Below are positions 55,332 to 64,000 of a stretch of DNA of 64,000 bases, piece after piece (the first letter of the stretch is position 1; each line of letters starts with the position of its first letter). Below the pieces are notes generated by a model. That model saw only the letters and a program-made list of their open reading frames with translations. It searched no databases and was not told the DNA's origin. Origin of the DNA: a methanotrophic endosymbiont of Bathymodiolus puteoserpentis (Logatchev) (GTDB lineage Bacteria > Pseudomonadota > Gammaproteobacteria > Methylococcales > Methylomonadaceae); contig NZ_FQTQ01000134.1 of NCBI RefSeq assembly GCF_900128525.1, positions 1-64,000 on the forward strand, given 5' to 3'. Position numbers and translations under genes: made by a program.

Positions 55332-56702
55332 TTATGACACAATTTTATAACAAGGTACGTAAGTTTTACCTGGTAATTTCATCCGGTGTTGACTGACAAA
55401 AGCGGTCAATAAGTCATCAATCGGCGCGATCACTTCTTTATCGCCACTAATTTCAAAATGCCCGTGTTGTTCAATAGCGCGTATGCCTTCATCTTTAACA
55501 TTACCGGCGACGATGCCAGAAAATACGCGGCGCAGATTGGCGGCTAATAGGTGTTTCTCTTGATTTTTATGTAATGCGAGCCCTGCCATATTTTCATGAG
55601 TAGGTAGAAAGGGTTGTTGAAATTCAGCGTCGATTTTTAAGCCCCAATTAAAATAATAAGCATCTGTTTTACTGCGACGAAATTCACGCACTTGACGAAT
55701 TCCCAGTTTCATTTCTCTGGCTACTCTAGCAGGGTCGTTGATAATAATTTTATAACGCTGTTGAGCCTCGAAGCCTAAAGTATTGCCGATAAACTCATTG
55801 ATCTGATTGAAATAATCAGCTGCTTTACTAGGGCCAGTGAAAATAAGTGGAAAGGGCATTTCTGCATTTTCAGGATGCAATAAAATTCCCAATAGATAGA
55901 GGATTTCTTCAGCCGTACCCGCGCCACCAGGAAAGACGATAATGCCGTGCCCAGTGCGTACAAAGGCTTCGAGGCGTTTTTCAATATCCGGTAAAATAAC
56001 TAAGTCATTAACGATAGGATTGGGGGATTCGGCGGCGATAATGCCCGGCTCAGTAATACCTATATAACATCCATCACTAATGCGTTGTTTTGCATGACCA
56101 ATTGTCGCACCTTTCATCGGGCCTTTCATTGCTCCAGGTCCGCATCCTGTACAAATATTCATAGCGCGTAAACCGAGTTCATAGCCTACTTTTTTGGTAT
56201 AGACATACTCTTCGCGAGAGATTGAGTGCCCACCCCAGCAAACGACGAGCTTAGGGTCGGTGCTTTGTTGAATAATATTGGCATTGCGTAAAATATGAAA
56301 TACCGCATTGGTGATGCCTTCTGAACTTTGCAGATTAAATTTTGGGTTGTCATTTATCTCATCACTAACGTAGACAATATCACGTAATACAGCAAACAAG
56401 TGCTCTCGAATACCCTTAATCATTTCGCCATCGACAAAAGCAATGGCTGGAGCTGAAGTGAGCTCTAGTTTAATGCCACGTTCTTCTTGAATAACCTTAA
56501 TAGCAAAGTCGCTGTAACGCTCCAGTAGTTCTTTGCCATCATCTGAATCACTGCCGCAATTTAAAACGGCAAGAGCGCAATTATGTAGTAGTCCGTATAA
56601 ACCGCCTTGGCTGGTATCTAATAATTTATTGACTTCAGAACGAGACAAAACGGCTAAATGACCTGCGGGAGAAATTCGGGTATCTATAGTATGTTCTTTC
56701 AT
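55332..56702 (-). CDS. ppnN: Pyrimidine/purine nucleotide 5'-monophosphate nucleosidase PpnN (YgdH)
   Basis: The 456-residue LOG-family protein has the PGGxGT and catalytic motifs FPGGAGTAEEILYLLGIL, with CTGCGPGAMKGPMKG and ERGIKLELTSAPAIAFVDG, and a C-terminal GKTYVPCYKI end as in E. coli PpnN. It cleaves NMPs to base and ribose-5-phosphate and is controlled by (p)ppGpp in E. coli. The ATG at 56702 starts the family reading; a TTG at 56759 would add 19 residues. It appears to head the mod operon. Confidence 0.94.
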   Translation of the reverse strand: MKEHTIDTRISPAGHLAVLSRSEVNKLLDTSQGGLYGLLHNCALAVLNCGSDSDDGKELLERYSDFAIKVIQEERGIKLELTSAPAIAFVDGEMIKGIREHLFAVLRDIVYVSDEINDNPKFNLQSSEGITNAVFHILRNANIIQQSTDPKLVVCWGGHSISREEYVYTKKVGYELGLRAMNICTGCGPGAMKGPMKGATIGHAKQRISDGCYIGITEPGIIAAESPNPIVNDLVILPDIEKRLEAFVRTGHGIIVFPGGAGTAEEILYLLGILLHPENAEMPFPLIFTGPSKAADYFNQINEFIGNTLGFEAQQRYKIIINDPARVAREMKLGIRQVREFRRSKTDAYYFNWGLKIDAEFQQPFLPTHENMAGLALHKNQEKHLLAANLRRVFSGIVAGNVKDEGIRAIEQHGHFEISGDKEVIAPIDDLLTAFVSQHRMKLPGKTYVPCYKIVS

Positions 56703-56814
56703 TTGCTTGTAGGGGCGATTAATGCTGTCTATTGGCAATAGTTTACACGTATTTATCAAATTAGTGTTTTGATAAATAACTATAGGGGAGTATTCATAAG
56801 GTGCTTTATGTTAG

Positions 56815-56895
56815 GGAATGCATATTTTATAAAGCCTGAAAATTTAGCAAATATAGCACTGCCAGTGCTTTCGGGTGTTATTGAGTTTTGATGTC
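56815..56895. mobile_element. MITE-like palindromic element, copy 3 (inner loop deleted)
   Basis: The 81-bp copy runs from GGAATGCATATT through tttagc, agcactgcc-agtgctttcggg and gtgttattgag to gatgtc. Compared with the 52579 copy, the centre of the inner stem is missing. Flanks are TAG and TAA. It lies 100 bp upstream of ppnN and 330 bp from the third toxin-antitoxin pair. Confidence 0.7.
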
Positions 56896-57222
56896 TAAGC
56901 CTTGTTATATTGACTGATAACGCCTGGTGTCCGATGAACTCTGGCAAGGCAGTGTGGTGACAGTTTGCGCTCTTATCTGGAGGGTTTCTGCTTAACATGC
57001 GGTGGACTTATTGTTTGAATATATTAGTTGGGCAACTGCTTATGTGTCAAGACGATCTGGTGGCTATCAATCAGGGTTCGAGCTTAGACATAGGGGGTGG
57101 TACGATGTCGTAGCCAATGCGCGGATGGCGCAATTGATTTTATTGCGCGAGAGAAGCGCTCTGTGTGGATCTGCATGTGGGTAAAGGCGGGAGAAAAATT
57201 AGATATTACCTGGTGTATGTTT
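56896..57222. other. Region without recognised gene
   Basis: Short frames cross this 327-bp stretch on both strands (for example 57002-57184), but none has a ribosome site or recognised motif. I see no gene or strong structure. Confidence 0.5.
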
Positions 57223-57486
57223 TTATTCATAGTGAGTCCAAAGACTAAGTACTTTAATAATATGCTCATTTTTATAGACTTGATAAACAAGCCTATGTTG
57301 AATATTAATTCTTCTTGAATAAGCTCCATTTAAATCACCAACTAATTTTTCATAAGGTGGTGGATTTTGATATGGATTTTCTTTAACTATATACAAAATT
57401 AACTCAGCTTTAGCTTTTAAGCCAGAAGATGAAAGTTTTTTAGCATCTTTTTGTGCTTGTTTTGTATATCTTAGCTCCCAACTCAC
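57223..57486 (-). CDS. YoeB/Txe-type toxin
   Basis: The 87-residue RelE-superfamily protein reads WELRYTKQAQKDAKKLS, NPPPYEKLVGDLNGAYSRRIN and HRLVYQVYKNEHIIKVLSLW, then THYE. The conserved arginine and the YEKL...G...SRRI block match Txe/YoeB toxins. It overlaps the upstream antitoxin gene by 4 nt. It appears intact. Confidence 0.88.
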   Translation of the reverse strand: MSWELRYTKQAQKDAKKLSSSGLKAKAELILYIVKENPYQNPPPYEKLVGDLNGAYSRRINIQHRLVYQVYKNEHIIKVLSLWTHYE

Positions 57487-57725
57487 CAGTCAAGTTCCTT
57501 AGAACATGACTCAATACTTTCTTTAAGCCCATTTTGTATAGACTCTCTCATATTAGGTACTGATGATAGGTATAGCGTTTCAGAAATAGCATTCCAGTCT
57601 TCTTCAGAAACTAAAACAGCATTATTTCTTTTTCCTTTTATTGTAATTGGTTGATGAGTAATTGCTGTTTCATCAATCAACTTGTAAAGTTTTGATCGTG
57701 CTTCTGTTACATTAAGAATAGTCAT
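57483..57725 (-). CDS. Phd/YefM-type antitoxin
   Basis: The 80-residue protein opens TILNVTEARSKLYKLIDET and has ITIKGKRNNAVLVSEEDWNAISETLYL, the Phd/YefM fold, with a tail (KESIESCSKELDW) for toxin binding. The pair is coupled by a 4-nt overlap. It differs from the YefM at 23.3 kb, so the two are not recent duplicates. Confidence 0.9.
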   Translation of the reverse strand: MTILNVTEARSKLYKLIDETAITHQPITIKGKRNNAVLVSEEDWNAISETLYLSSVPNMRESIQNGLKESIESCSKELDW

Positions 57726-58027
57726 ATATTTCTCCTGACAATAAATATACGCTATACCGTACGTAACAGCAATATGTATTTACGGAACATAACAAGGCTT
57801 TTATTGACCAAAACTAGTCCAGATTTGTTGGTCATTAACAGCAACTATTTAATTAAGCGTGTGTTTTAAAAATTTCAATAATTAGTTTTCAAGCTTAACT
57901 AGTACAGTACGTATTATGCCAACGATGTGTTTTGTTTCTCAGTATATCTGATGACACACTCTGAATAGGTTTGATGGTTTAGGAGCTATAATCGAATAAG
58001 CTGTTCATTAGCATATGGGGTGCAGAA
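57726..58027. other. Intergenic region, no gene seen
   Basis: This 302-bp AT-rich stretch contains the promoter region of the antitoxin operon. No coding frame or strong hairpin was recognised. Confidence 0.45.
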
Positions 58028-58552
58028 CTAATGTAAGTGTTTCTGTGTGGGTGGTGACTGTATCGTTTTGTTTAGCAGGTCAGATGCGAGTACATAACGA
58101 TTTTTGCCTAATCTCTTTGCTTCATACATAGCAGTGTCAGCATATTTTATTAATAAATCAGCTTCATGATGGTCTTTAGGATATAGGCTGATGCCAATAC
58201 TGGCACTGATATGGACGATTTTATCCTGAATTAGAAAGCTCTCATTTAGTTGCTGTAAAACAGTGCTGGCGATTCTTTCTGCAGCTTTTATGTGGGTAAT
58301 AGAAGAAAGTATTAGGGTAAATTCATCACCGCCCATTCGGGCAACGGTATCCTCTTCACGGCAACATTTAAGGAGGCGTTGACTGACGAGTTTGAGTAGT
58401 TGATCACCAGCATCATGCCCTAAATTGTCGTTAACTGCTTTGAAACCATCCAAGTCTATAAATAGCACGGCTAAAGCTTTGAGGTGACGTTTATTGTGCA
58501 AGATCTCTTGTGTTAATCGTTCTTGAAAGAGTAATCGGTTAGGAATGAGCAC
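58028..58552 (-). pseudogene. C-terminal GGDEF fragment of a split diguanylate cyclase
   Basis: The 174-codon frame begins with a GTG supplied by the inserted element, then PNRLLFQERLTQEI, LAVLFIDLDGFKAVNDNLGHDAGDQLL, an I-site-like REED and the active loop RMGGDEFTLIL. It continues the protein encoded at 58798-59783: joining them without the insert gives HDPLTGLANRLLFQ, a standard GGDEF opening. The fragment keeps the catalytic loop but lacks the first strand motif, so activity on its own is doubtful. Confidence 0.85.
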
Positions 58553-58794
58553 AAATTAATTTAGGCAAGTTCAATTTAAGAATTATAATGATGCAACTCA
58601 TAAACTTTATTTAAAATCGACCCAAGATAAAACCTTACTCATGCAGAGGGTTTTAAAGAGTCAATGCGAATTGTATTTGATGAGCACCTGAGGCAATGGA
58701 ATTATACTGCCATTGCACCTGAGGCAATGGAATTATACTGCCATTCCTGACGCAACAACTTTATAAGTTGCCTAAGTTATTTCATGCACATTCC
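58542..58794. mobile_element. 253-bp MITE-like insertion splitting the GGDEF gene
   Basis: The ends are imperfect inverted repeats of about 30 bp: GGAATGAGCACAAATTAA on the left and, read from the right, GGAATGTGCATGAAATAA, each followed by TTAGGCAA. The element is flanked by TTA at 58539-58541 and 58795-58797, a 3-bp target duplication. It has no coding capacity and contains a 31-bp tandem duplication. The ends match the 52579-52677 element. The TNA-type target suggests mobilisation by an IS5-like or related transposase (inference). Confidence 0.85.
58684..58745. repeat. 31-bp direct tandem repeat, two exact copies
   Basis: The unit gcacctgaggcaatggaatt plus atactgccatt occurs at 58684-58714 and 58715-58745 without spacer. 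Inside each unit ggcaatgg... and ...ccatt form a short inverted pair. It lies inside the MITE-like element. Confidence 0.9.
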
Positions 58795-58797
58795 TTA

Positions 58798-59783
58798 GCG
58801 AGTCCAGTCAGTGGGTCGTGAAAGGCTATTTTTCTCAGGTTTTCTTCTTTTTCTTTTTGTTTGGTTACATCGTGAATAGTGCAAATAACACTGGGTATTC
58901 CTTTAAATATATTTTTTTGGCATTCAATTTTTATTGGAAAGGATATGCCCCGTCTAGTGTGGCCTATAGGTGACGATTTATGAAACGTCAGTATGTTGTT
59001 GATTGATAGCCTGTTAGGTATGCCATCTGGGTATTGAAAAAGTTGATTAGCAGCTTGGTTGCTAAAGATGATTTCCTTTGCTTCATTATAAATAATAATA
59101 CTTGTTTCTATGGTATTGAAAACGGCATTCAAGGCTTGATTGTTTTTAGAGGCTATATGCTTATTTTTAATTAAGCGTCCGGTAATATAAAGAAACGTAA
59201 GCAAGGCTAAAACGAGTGCTGCGGACTGAATTAAGCGTAATAATTGAATTTTCCTATTTGCTTCTTGTTCCAGTACTAAGGTCATTTGGCGCATTGATTC
59301 TAATAAAGCAAGATTGTGCTGAAGGGTGTTTTTTATTGCTTGATCAAGTAACGTTGCTGTTGATGTAGCTGGGTCCAAGCTAAGTAAAATCGAGGGCTGA
59401 AGGATCGTCCAAAGTTGCCGCCCTTGAGCAAGGTGTTGACGGGCTTGTGAAGGTTTAATTGCACTAATAAAAACCGGTTTATGATCACCATCTAAAGTAT
59501 TGCCACCTTCTTCAAAAGCTTTAAGGGTGTTGTCAAAAAGTTGTATTGCCGTTTTTAGTTCGGTTCGAGCGGTTTGCTTTTCTGTGTCAGTTGGGCCTAG
59601 TTTTACCAGTAATAAAGATTTACTAATGCGTTGCGATAGCATACGTTGGCGTCCAGCTAGGTTAATGGTGAGTGCGCTCTTGCTTAGGCTATCAGATATC
59701 CAGTAGTTTATTAATAGTGCAGAAATATCAAATACTATAAACAGAATAATGGGAAAGAAGATAGCGTATTTTTGTTTGTCCAT
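58798..59783 (-). pseudogene. N-terminal sensor part of the split diguanylate cyclase
   Basis: Encodes an N-terminal helix (IFFPIILFIVFDISALLINYW), a PilJ/NarX-like periplasmic four-helix sensor (INLAGRQRMLSQRISKSLLL), a second helix (SAALVLALLTFLYITGRLI), a PAS domain (NAVFNTIETSIIIYNEAKEI; VICTIHDVTKQKE) and the beginning of GGDEF (IAFHDPLTGLA). Inside the inserted element the frame runs four more codons (KECA) to a stop at 58782. It would have made c-di-GMP in response to a periplasmic signal. Without the catalytic half it may survive only as a membrane sensor. Confidence 0.85.
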
Positions 59784-59827
59784 AAAATGATTTAACTAAA
59801 AGTGGGGCGATATTTAAATACGGTGCT

Positions 59828-61636
59828 TTACGCATTGTCATCAAATAAAGTGTGTTTATCAATGTTTGTTACTGCTGTTGGTGTTTTATTGGCTGATTTT
59901 TGGGTCACATTGATATTACCCGGCGTTAACCCTTCTGCTTCAAAACGGCTTGTTAAGTAATCTAAATTATCTTGTATTAGTTTTATGGTCTTAGCCCCTT
60001 CGCTCCAAAAATTGGTATGTATTGTATTATCAAAATAAGAAATTTTGCAGTGCAGTGTGTTTAAATGAGGGGGGGATAAGGTGATCGTTGCTGACCAAGT
60101 TTTTTGTTCGGTTTGTTGAGACTTTTTATGTTTTTTTTCGATCTCTATTTTAATTGAGGTGGTGAGTTTTTTTTCAGTAAAGGGTAAGTCGATTACCCAG
60201 ACTTGTTTATTTTGATCTTCTTGCGGTAATGACTTGAGTTGATTGAGTACTAGCCGAGCTAGAGCGCCCTCTGATTTGTTTTGTAGATCTTTAAGTAGCT
60301 TCTGAAGCTGATCATCGCTGGCTAGGTTGTTTTTGTCTACTTGATATTCGTGCTGTAGTGCTTGGACAAATTTTAATAGCACCGCTTTAAAGTCTGAACT
60401 GAGTGTCAGTTCTGTTTTTTGTTTCGTGTGAGCTAACTTGGCTTCCAGATAAAGACCGCTATTATCCAGTGACTTTTTAAGTTGCGTGCCTTCTGTTAGT
60501 TGTTGTGGCTTGGGTAAGTCGCGTAGTATTTCTTGAGCAAGGCGTTTAAGTGTTTCTGATATTTTTTCATTGCTGGCAATTTGTGGGAAGGTGCGAATTA
60601 ATTGATTGAGTAATTCGGGTGCAGCAATTTCTTTAGGCAGGTGATCTTTGATTGCGCTGGTAATGGTTTGTTCTGGGTTTTGGTACGGGAGAATTTGAAG
60701 CTGTACTTGTGGCTCGGTTTTTATGACTTGTAGCGTAAGGGCTTGTTGGGGGCTGAGTGCTGGCAAAGGGGTTGATTTTGATATTGGAAAATCAATGTTA
60801 ATGAGTGTTTTAGGGCGGGCAGGAGTGGTATTTTTAGTTGTTTCAATAGCGCTACTGGGAGCCACAGTATTTTGTGTGGTTGTCGATAAAATAGGCGCTG
60901 ATTTAGGCGTGACAAAGTTTTGTGTTTTTAGCGGTTCAATCGTGTTTTTCGTGGCTGTAGCTTTAGTCGGTGGCTCTGACTGTAATGCTGCTGATTTAGC
61001 TGCCAAAAAGCGCTGTGTTTTTATGCTTTTGTCGGTGTCGCTTGATAAGCTAGAAGAAGGGATATGTAGGCGTAGCTTAAGGCTTTTAGCGTCACTGTCA
61101 ATTACTGTTGCACTCAGTAATTGTTGAGGTTTTAATGTGGATAACAGTGCGCTATGTGCAGTGTTCTTAGGCGTTTGTAGTATGTGTACTGCAATACGGG
61201 GATCGGTACGAGGTATGTTAGTTTTAGCGGCTTCTGTCTGTGAGACGTTTAAGTTAGTTTGTAAAATGAGTGTTGGTGCATTGCGTTTAATATCGGCTGG
61301 GACTGAAGTATTATTTGTTTTACTTGACTGTAAGAGCTGCTCAGGAGTTAAAACTTTGACCTCAGGTTGAGGCTGTAATTTAATCACTATTAACTTTACA
61401 GCTTGTCCTGATTGTAATGGTAACGCTTGTTGTTTACTTTCAGAGGGTTCATTTTTGAGAAAGGCGGCAATTTTTTTGTTTTCTATGCTCAGTTGAATGT
61501 TTTTTTTGTCTTGGCTAACCTGTACGATGCTGGCATTAATTTGTTGCCCTATTTTTAAATTTTCTGTACCGCTTTTCGTTGGGCTAAGCGTGTTAAGTAT
61601 GTGTTGGGCTCGGGGAGGGATGGGTAGATTAATCAT
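59828..61636 (-). CDS. FliK-like flagellar hook-length control protein
   Basis: This is a 602-residue protein with a low-complexity Thr/Pro/Gln/Lys-rich middle and a C-terminal domain VWVIDLPFTEKKLTTSIKIEIE, LNTLHCKISYFDNTIHTNFW and LTSRFEAEGLTPGNINV that matches the FliK C-terminal family. Such proteins measure hook length and switch export specificity. No other flagellar genes are nearby. It is 2 nt after the HDOD gene stop, so the two are co-transcribed. Confidence 0.75.
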   Translation of the reverse strand: MINLPIPPRAQHILNTLSPTKSGTENLKIGQQINASIVQVSQDKKNIQLSIENKKIAAFLKNEPSESKQQALPLQSGQAVKLIVIKLQPQPEVKVLTPEQLLQSSKTNNTSVPADIKRNAPTLILQTNLNVSQTEAAKTNIPRTDPRIAVHILQTPKNTAHSALLSTLKPQQLLSATVIDSDAKSLKLRLHIPSSSLSSDTDKSIKTQRFLAAKSAALQSEPPTKATATKNTIEPLKTQNFVTPKSAPILSTTTQNTVAPSSAIETTKNTTPARPKTLINIDFPISKSTPLPALSPQQALTLQVIKTEPQVQLQILPYQNPEQTITSAIKDHLPKEIAAPELLNQLIRTFPQIASNEKISETLKRLAQEILRDLPKPQQLTEGTQLKKSLDNSGLYLEAKLAHTKQKTELTLSSDFKAVLLKFVQALQHEYQVDKNNLASDDQLQKLLKDLQNKSEGALARLVLNQLKSLPQEDQNKQVWVIDLPFTEKKLTTSIKIEIEKKHKKSQQTEQKTWSATITLSPPHLNTLHCKISYFDNTIHTNFWSEGAKTIKLIQDNLDYLTSRFEAEGLTPGNINVTQKSANKTPTAVTNIDKHTLFDDNA

Positions 61637-61638
61637 GG

Positions 61639-62529
61639 TTAAAGCAACAGTTTTTGAATGTCGTTGATTTCATCTTTGGCTTGGTCCAATATATTAATAC
61701 TAAGATCGATATCTAAATTCCCTGAAACGAGTTTTTTGTAAGCAGGAAGTTCATCTAGTTTCGGCATTTTTTTCGGGTCAATTTTACCGATATAACTATG
61801 TAATTGAGAAATCATGACTATATCTGCATAGTCAGCTTTTTCATTGTTGTTTCTATACCAATTCTCTGAATTGATAATCACGCCTTCAAAATCTTCGTGG
61901 AAATCCCATTTGCGTAAAATTTGCACGCCGATTTCCACACGTAACTTACGCACTGTTTCAGTTAAATCTTTTGGGCTAGCTAAAATATCTGGTTGTTTGT
62001 CGGCATAAGCCAGAATGGGCACAATACCAATATCATGAATTAAACCCGCTAACATAGCTTTGTCAGGATCAAATCCAGGAGTTTTATGTGCTAATACAGC
62101 AGAAATGGCGGCGACATAGCTACTGTGCTGCCAGAGTTCGTGCATTTTTTTACGAATCACTCGCGAGCTGGCATTAAACACGCCTTTTAAGGCAAAGGTA
62201 GTAATAATTTGCTGTGAGCTCTGTAAGCCTAAGCGAGTGAGAGCCTCGGGACAGCTTTCAATTTTACGACGGCCACGGTATAGAGGGCTATTAGAAATTT
62301 TTATCAGTCGTGCAGTGATAGAAGGATCAATTTGGACCACGCGAGCAATTTTATTATTATTAGCCGAGCTATCATTAATGGCTTTTTTGATTTTAAACGA
62401 GACATCAGGGATCGTAGGCAAGTCGAGTGAGTCAGACTGCATGAATTTATAGCAGTCGGCATACAGTCGATTTTTTGCTAAGCTTGAGCGTGTTGCTTCG
62501 AGGGAGGAGGTTGAATTTTTTTGGTCCAT
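61639..62529 (-). CDS. HDOD domain signalling protein
   Basis: The 296-residue protein is one HDOD domain: LDLPTIPDVSFKIKKAIND, VVQIDPSITARLIKISNSPLYRG, CPEALTRLGLQSSQQII and the degenerate HD site AMLAGLIHDIGIVPIL. HDOD proteins lack the full HD phosphohydrolase metal set and act as signalling adaptors, often with GGDEF proteins and motility. It is upstream of the FliK-like gene and divergent to prmB. Confidence 0.9.
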   Translation of the reverse strand: MDQKNSTSSLEATRSSLAKNRLYADCYKFMQSDSLDLPTIPDVSFKIKKAINDSSANNNKIARVVQIDPSITARLIKISNSPLYRGRRKIESCPEALTRLGLQSSQQIITTFALKGVFNASSRVIRKKMHELWQHSSYVAAISAVLAHKTPGFDPDKAMLAGLIHDIGIVPILAYADKQPDILASPKDLTETVRKLRVEIGVQILRKWDFHEDFEGVIINSENWYRNNNEKADYADIVMISQLHSYIGKIDPKKMPKLDELPAYKKLVSGNLDIDLSINILDQAKDEINDIQKLLL

Positions 62530-62620
62530 AATGACTATTTTACTGAATGTTATCCAGATACACGCATAATTAGTTTAAAATTACTGTCTTTGCGCATTAT
62601 TCTTACATTATTCATATTTT

Positions 62621-63553
62621 ATGCAACCAACATCTGCAGCAACAATTCAAACGCTAATGACGGTAAGGGATTATATTCGTTGGGCGGCTAGTCGTTTTTC
62701 TGAAGCAGGACTATTCCATGGTCATGGCACTGCAACCGCTTTGGACGATGCGGCTGCTTTAGTTTTACATAGTTTACACCTACCTTATAATTTATCTGAA
62801 AGTTATTTTAGTGCGCGTTTAACTCACACTGAGCGAGAAAAAATTATTGACTTGGTGAATCAACGAGTCAGCTCCCGGGTTCCTTCTGCTTATTTAATGC
62901 ATGAGGCAATTTTTGCAGGCTTGCCATTTTATGTAGATGAACGTGTATTAGTGCCGCGCTCTCCCATTGCTGAGTTAATTCAAGAGCAGTTTACCCCTTG
63001 GGTTGATGCTGACAGTATTGGGCATGTTTTGGACTTATGTACGGGTAGTGCCTGTATTGCTATTTCCTGTGCTTATGCTTTTCCTGATGCTTTAGTGGAT
63101 GCGGTTGATTTGTCAGAAGAGGCTTTGGACGTTGCTAAAATTAATCTTGCTAAACATGGGTTGGCAGAGCAGTTAACTTTATATCATTCTGATTTGTTTT
63201 CCGCCTTACCGGCACAGAAATATGATTTAATTGTCTCTAATCCTCCGTATGTAGCTATTGCTGAATGGGAGCAATTGCCCGCTGAATTTCATGCTGAGCC
63301 AGAAATGGGTTTTACCGGTGGCGAGTCGGGGTTAGATTTAGTCATTAAGATTTTAGTTGATGCTGCTGATTACTTGTCTGAACAAGGTATTTTGGTGATT
63401 GAAGTAGGTAGTAGCGCGGAAACTTTGCAGGAAAAATTTCCGGATATACCGTTTTACTGGCTGAATTTTGAAAACGGTGGCGACGGGGTGTTTTTGCTGA
63501 CAGCAGAGCAAGTTTTTGTATTTAATGAACAATTTAAAGCAGCATTGAGGTAA
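62621..63553 (+). CDS. prmB: Ribosomal protein L3 N5-glutamine methyltransferase PrmB
   Basis: The 310-residue HemK-family enzyme has motif [17 protein letters not shown], the catalytic NPPY in [11 protein letters not shown] and the family PRSPIAELI. It methylates a glutamine of L3. The PrmB branch is indicated by [26 protein letters not shown]. aroC follows after 2 nt, as in many gammaproteobacteria. Confidence 0.94.
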   Translation: MQPTSAATIQTLMTVRDYIRWAASRFSEAGLFHGHGTATALDDAAALVLHSLHLPYNLSESYFSARLTHTEREKIIDLVNQRVSSRVPSAYLMHEAIFAGLPFYVDERVLVPRSPIAELIQEQFTPWVDADSIGHVLDLCTGSACIAISCAYAFPDALVDAVDLSEEALDVAKINLAKHGLAEQLTLYHSDLFSALPAQKYDLIVSNPPYVAIAEWEQLPAEFHAEPEMGFTGGESGLDLVIKILVDAADYLSEQGILVIEVGSSAETLQEKFPDIPFYWLNFENGGDGVFLLTAEQVFVFNEQFKAALR

Positions 63554-63555
63554 AT

Positions 63556-64000
63556 ATGTCGGGTAATAGTATAGGAAAATTATTTACAGTGACCACTTTT
63601 GGTGAAAGTCACGGTATTGCATTAGGCGCAACGATTGATGGCTGTCCACCGGGATTAGAATTAACGGAAGCGGATTTACAAGGGGATTTAGATCGTCGCC
63701 GACCTGGTACGTCAAGACATACTACGCAACGTCGTGAGGCTGACCAAGTAGAGATTTTATCGGGTGTATTTGAGGGTAAAACCACAGGTACGCCAATTGG
63801 TTTATTAATAAAAAATACCGATCAGCGTTCCAAAGATTATGCCAATATTGCTGAGACTTATCGCCCCGGTCATGCAGATTATGTTTATGACCATAAATAT
63901 GGTTTTAGAGATTATCGTGGTGGTGGGCGCTCTTCGGCTAGAGAGACGGCCATGCGCGTTGCTGCGGGCGGCATTGCTAAAAAATATTTAAAGCAACAAT
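63556..64000 (+). CDS. aroC: Chorismate synthase, 5' part (cut by the window end)
   Basis: The frame is open from ATG 63556 to the window edge, about 148 codons. It reads [44 protein letters not shown] and [18 protein letters not shown], all chorismate synthase landmarks including FMN/EPSP-binding residues. It makes chorismate, the last shikimate-pathway step. It is 2 nt after prmB. Confidence 0.95.
   Translation, partial: MSGNSIGKLFTVTTFGESHGIALGATIDGCPPGLELTEADLQGDLDRRRPGTSRHTTQRREADQVEILSGVFEGKTTGTPIGLLIKNTDQRSKDYANIAETYRPGHADYVYDHKYGFRDYRGGGRSSARETAMRVAAGGIAKKYLKQQ

Noticed and set aside
56780-56998. 72-codon minus-strand frame upstream of ppnN
   Set aside because: It is read through the palindromic element and its flank and has no recognisable motif.
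57002-57329. Overlapping short frames on both strands beside the third toxin gene
   Set aside because: No ribosome sites; composition and motifs do not suggest coding.
58684-58745. Possible CRISPR start
   Set aside because: Only two repeats with no spacer between them, inside a mobile element, and no cas genes.
60721-61370. Plus-strand frames opposite the FliK-like gene
   Set aside because: They mirror the repetitive Thr/Pro/Gln-rich middle of the gene and lack ribosome sites.

Overview
The window looks like a piece of chromosome from a low-GC gammaproteobacterial methylotroph, most probably a Methylococcales-type methanotroph. The evidence is the mxaS-A-C-K-L methanol dehydrogenase accessory genes at the left edge, a Methylococcus-type bacteriohemerythrin, and gammaproteobacterial gene order throughout (gatCAB/mreBCD-mrdAB, rpsF-rpsR-rplI, ftsY-ftsE-ftsX, hfq-hflX-hflK-hflC-hisZ-purA). 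The species call is inference; no rRNA is present.

Layout. 1-3.9 kb: the end of the mxa cluster, with mxaS truncated by the window and apparently frameshifted. 3.9-7.1 kb: gatCAB (minus strand). 7.2-13 kb: the rod-shape and elongasome genes mreB, mreC, mreD, mrdA, mrdB. 13-15.8 kb: a metallopeptidase, a DUF5710 protein, a solitary tungstate-type permease, and moaC facing moaDE. 15.8-20.6 kb: ppa, DUF2797-def, ispH, DUF2892 and trhP behind a Fur-like box. 21-23.1 kb: the S6/S18/L9 operon. 23.3-26 kb: a YefM/YoeB module, waaA and comF. 26.1-30.5 kb: the biotin operon bioBFHCD. 30.5-39.4 kb: hemerythrin and an aa3-type cytochrome oxidase locus (coxB, coxA, a 31-residue membrane peptide, ctaG, coxC, DUF2909, surf1, a SCO-like gene) that ends in a gene fusing heme A synthase (CtaA) to the SRP receptor FtsY. 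39.4-47.4 kb: ftsE, ftsX, hfq, hflX, hflK, hflC, hisZ, purA. 47.9-52 kb: an aminopropyltransferase-like gene, ygiQ, tRNA-Thr and a phytochelatin-synthase-like lipoprotein. 52-58 kb: toxin-antitoxin remnants, small inverted-repeat elements, modABC and ppnN. 58-64 kb: a diguanylate cyclase gene split by a MITE-like insertion, a FliK-like gene, an HDOD gene, prmB and the start of aroC.

The most unusual object is the 650-codon ctaA::ftsY gene (37410-39362). An eight-helix heme A synthase domain with its four histidine ligands is joined in frame to a complete FtsY NG GTPase domain. This would make the SRP receptor an integral membrane protein and tie respiratory oxidase maturation to co-translational targeting. 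ftsE and ftsX follow directly, as they do for a normal ftsY.

The second theme is a family of short non-coding mobile elements with GGAATG...CATTCC ends. One copy (58542-58794), flanked by a TTA duplication, splits the GGDEF gene exactly inside its HDPLTGLANR motif; removing it restores the reading frame. Related 80-100 bp palindromic copies lie beside each of the three toxin-antitoxin modules. A separate palindromic repeat (GTAGGATGTGCT...) occurs near mreB/mreC and downstream of purA.
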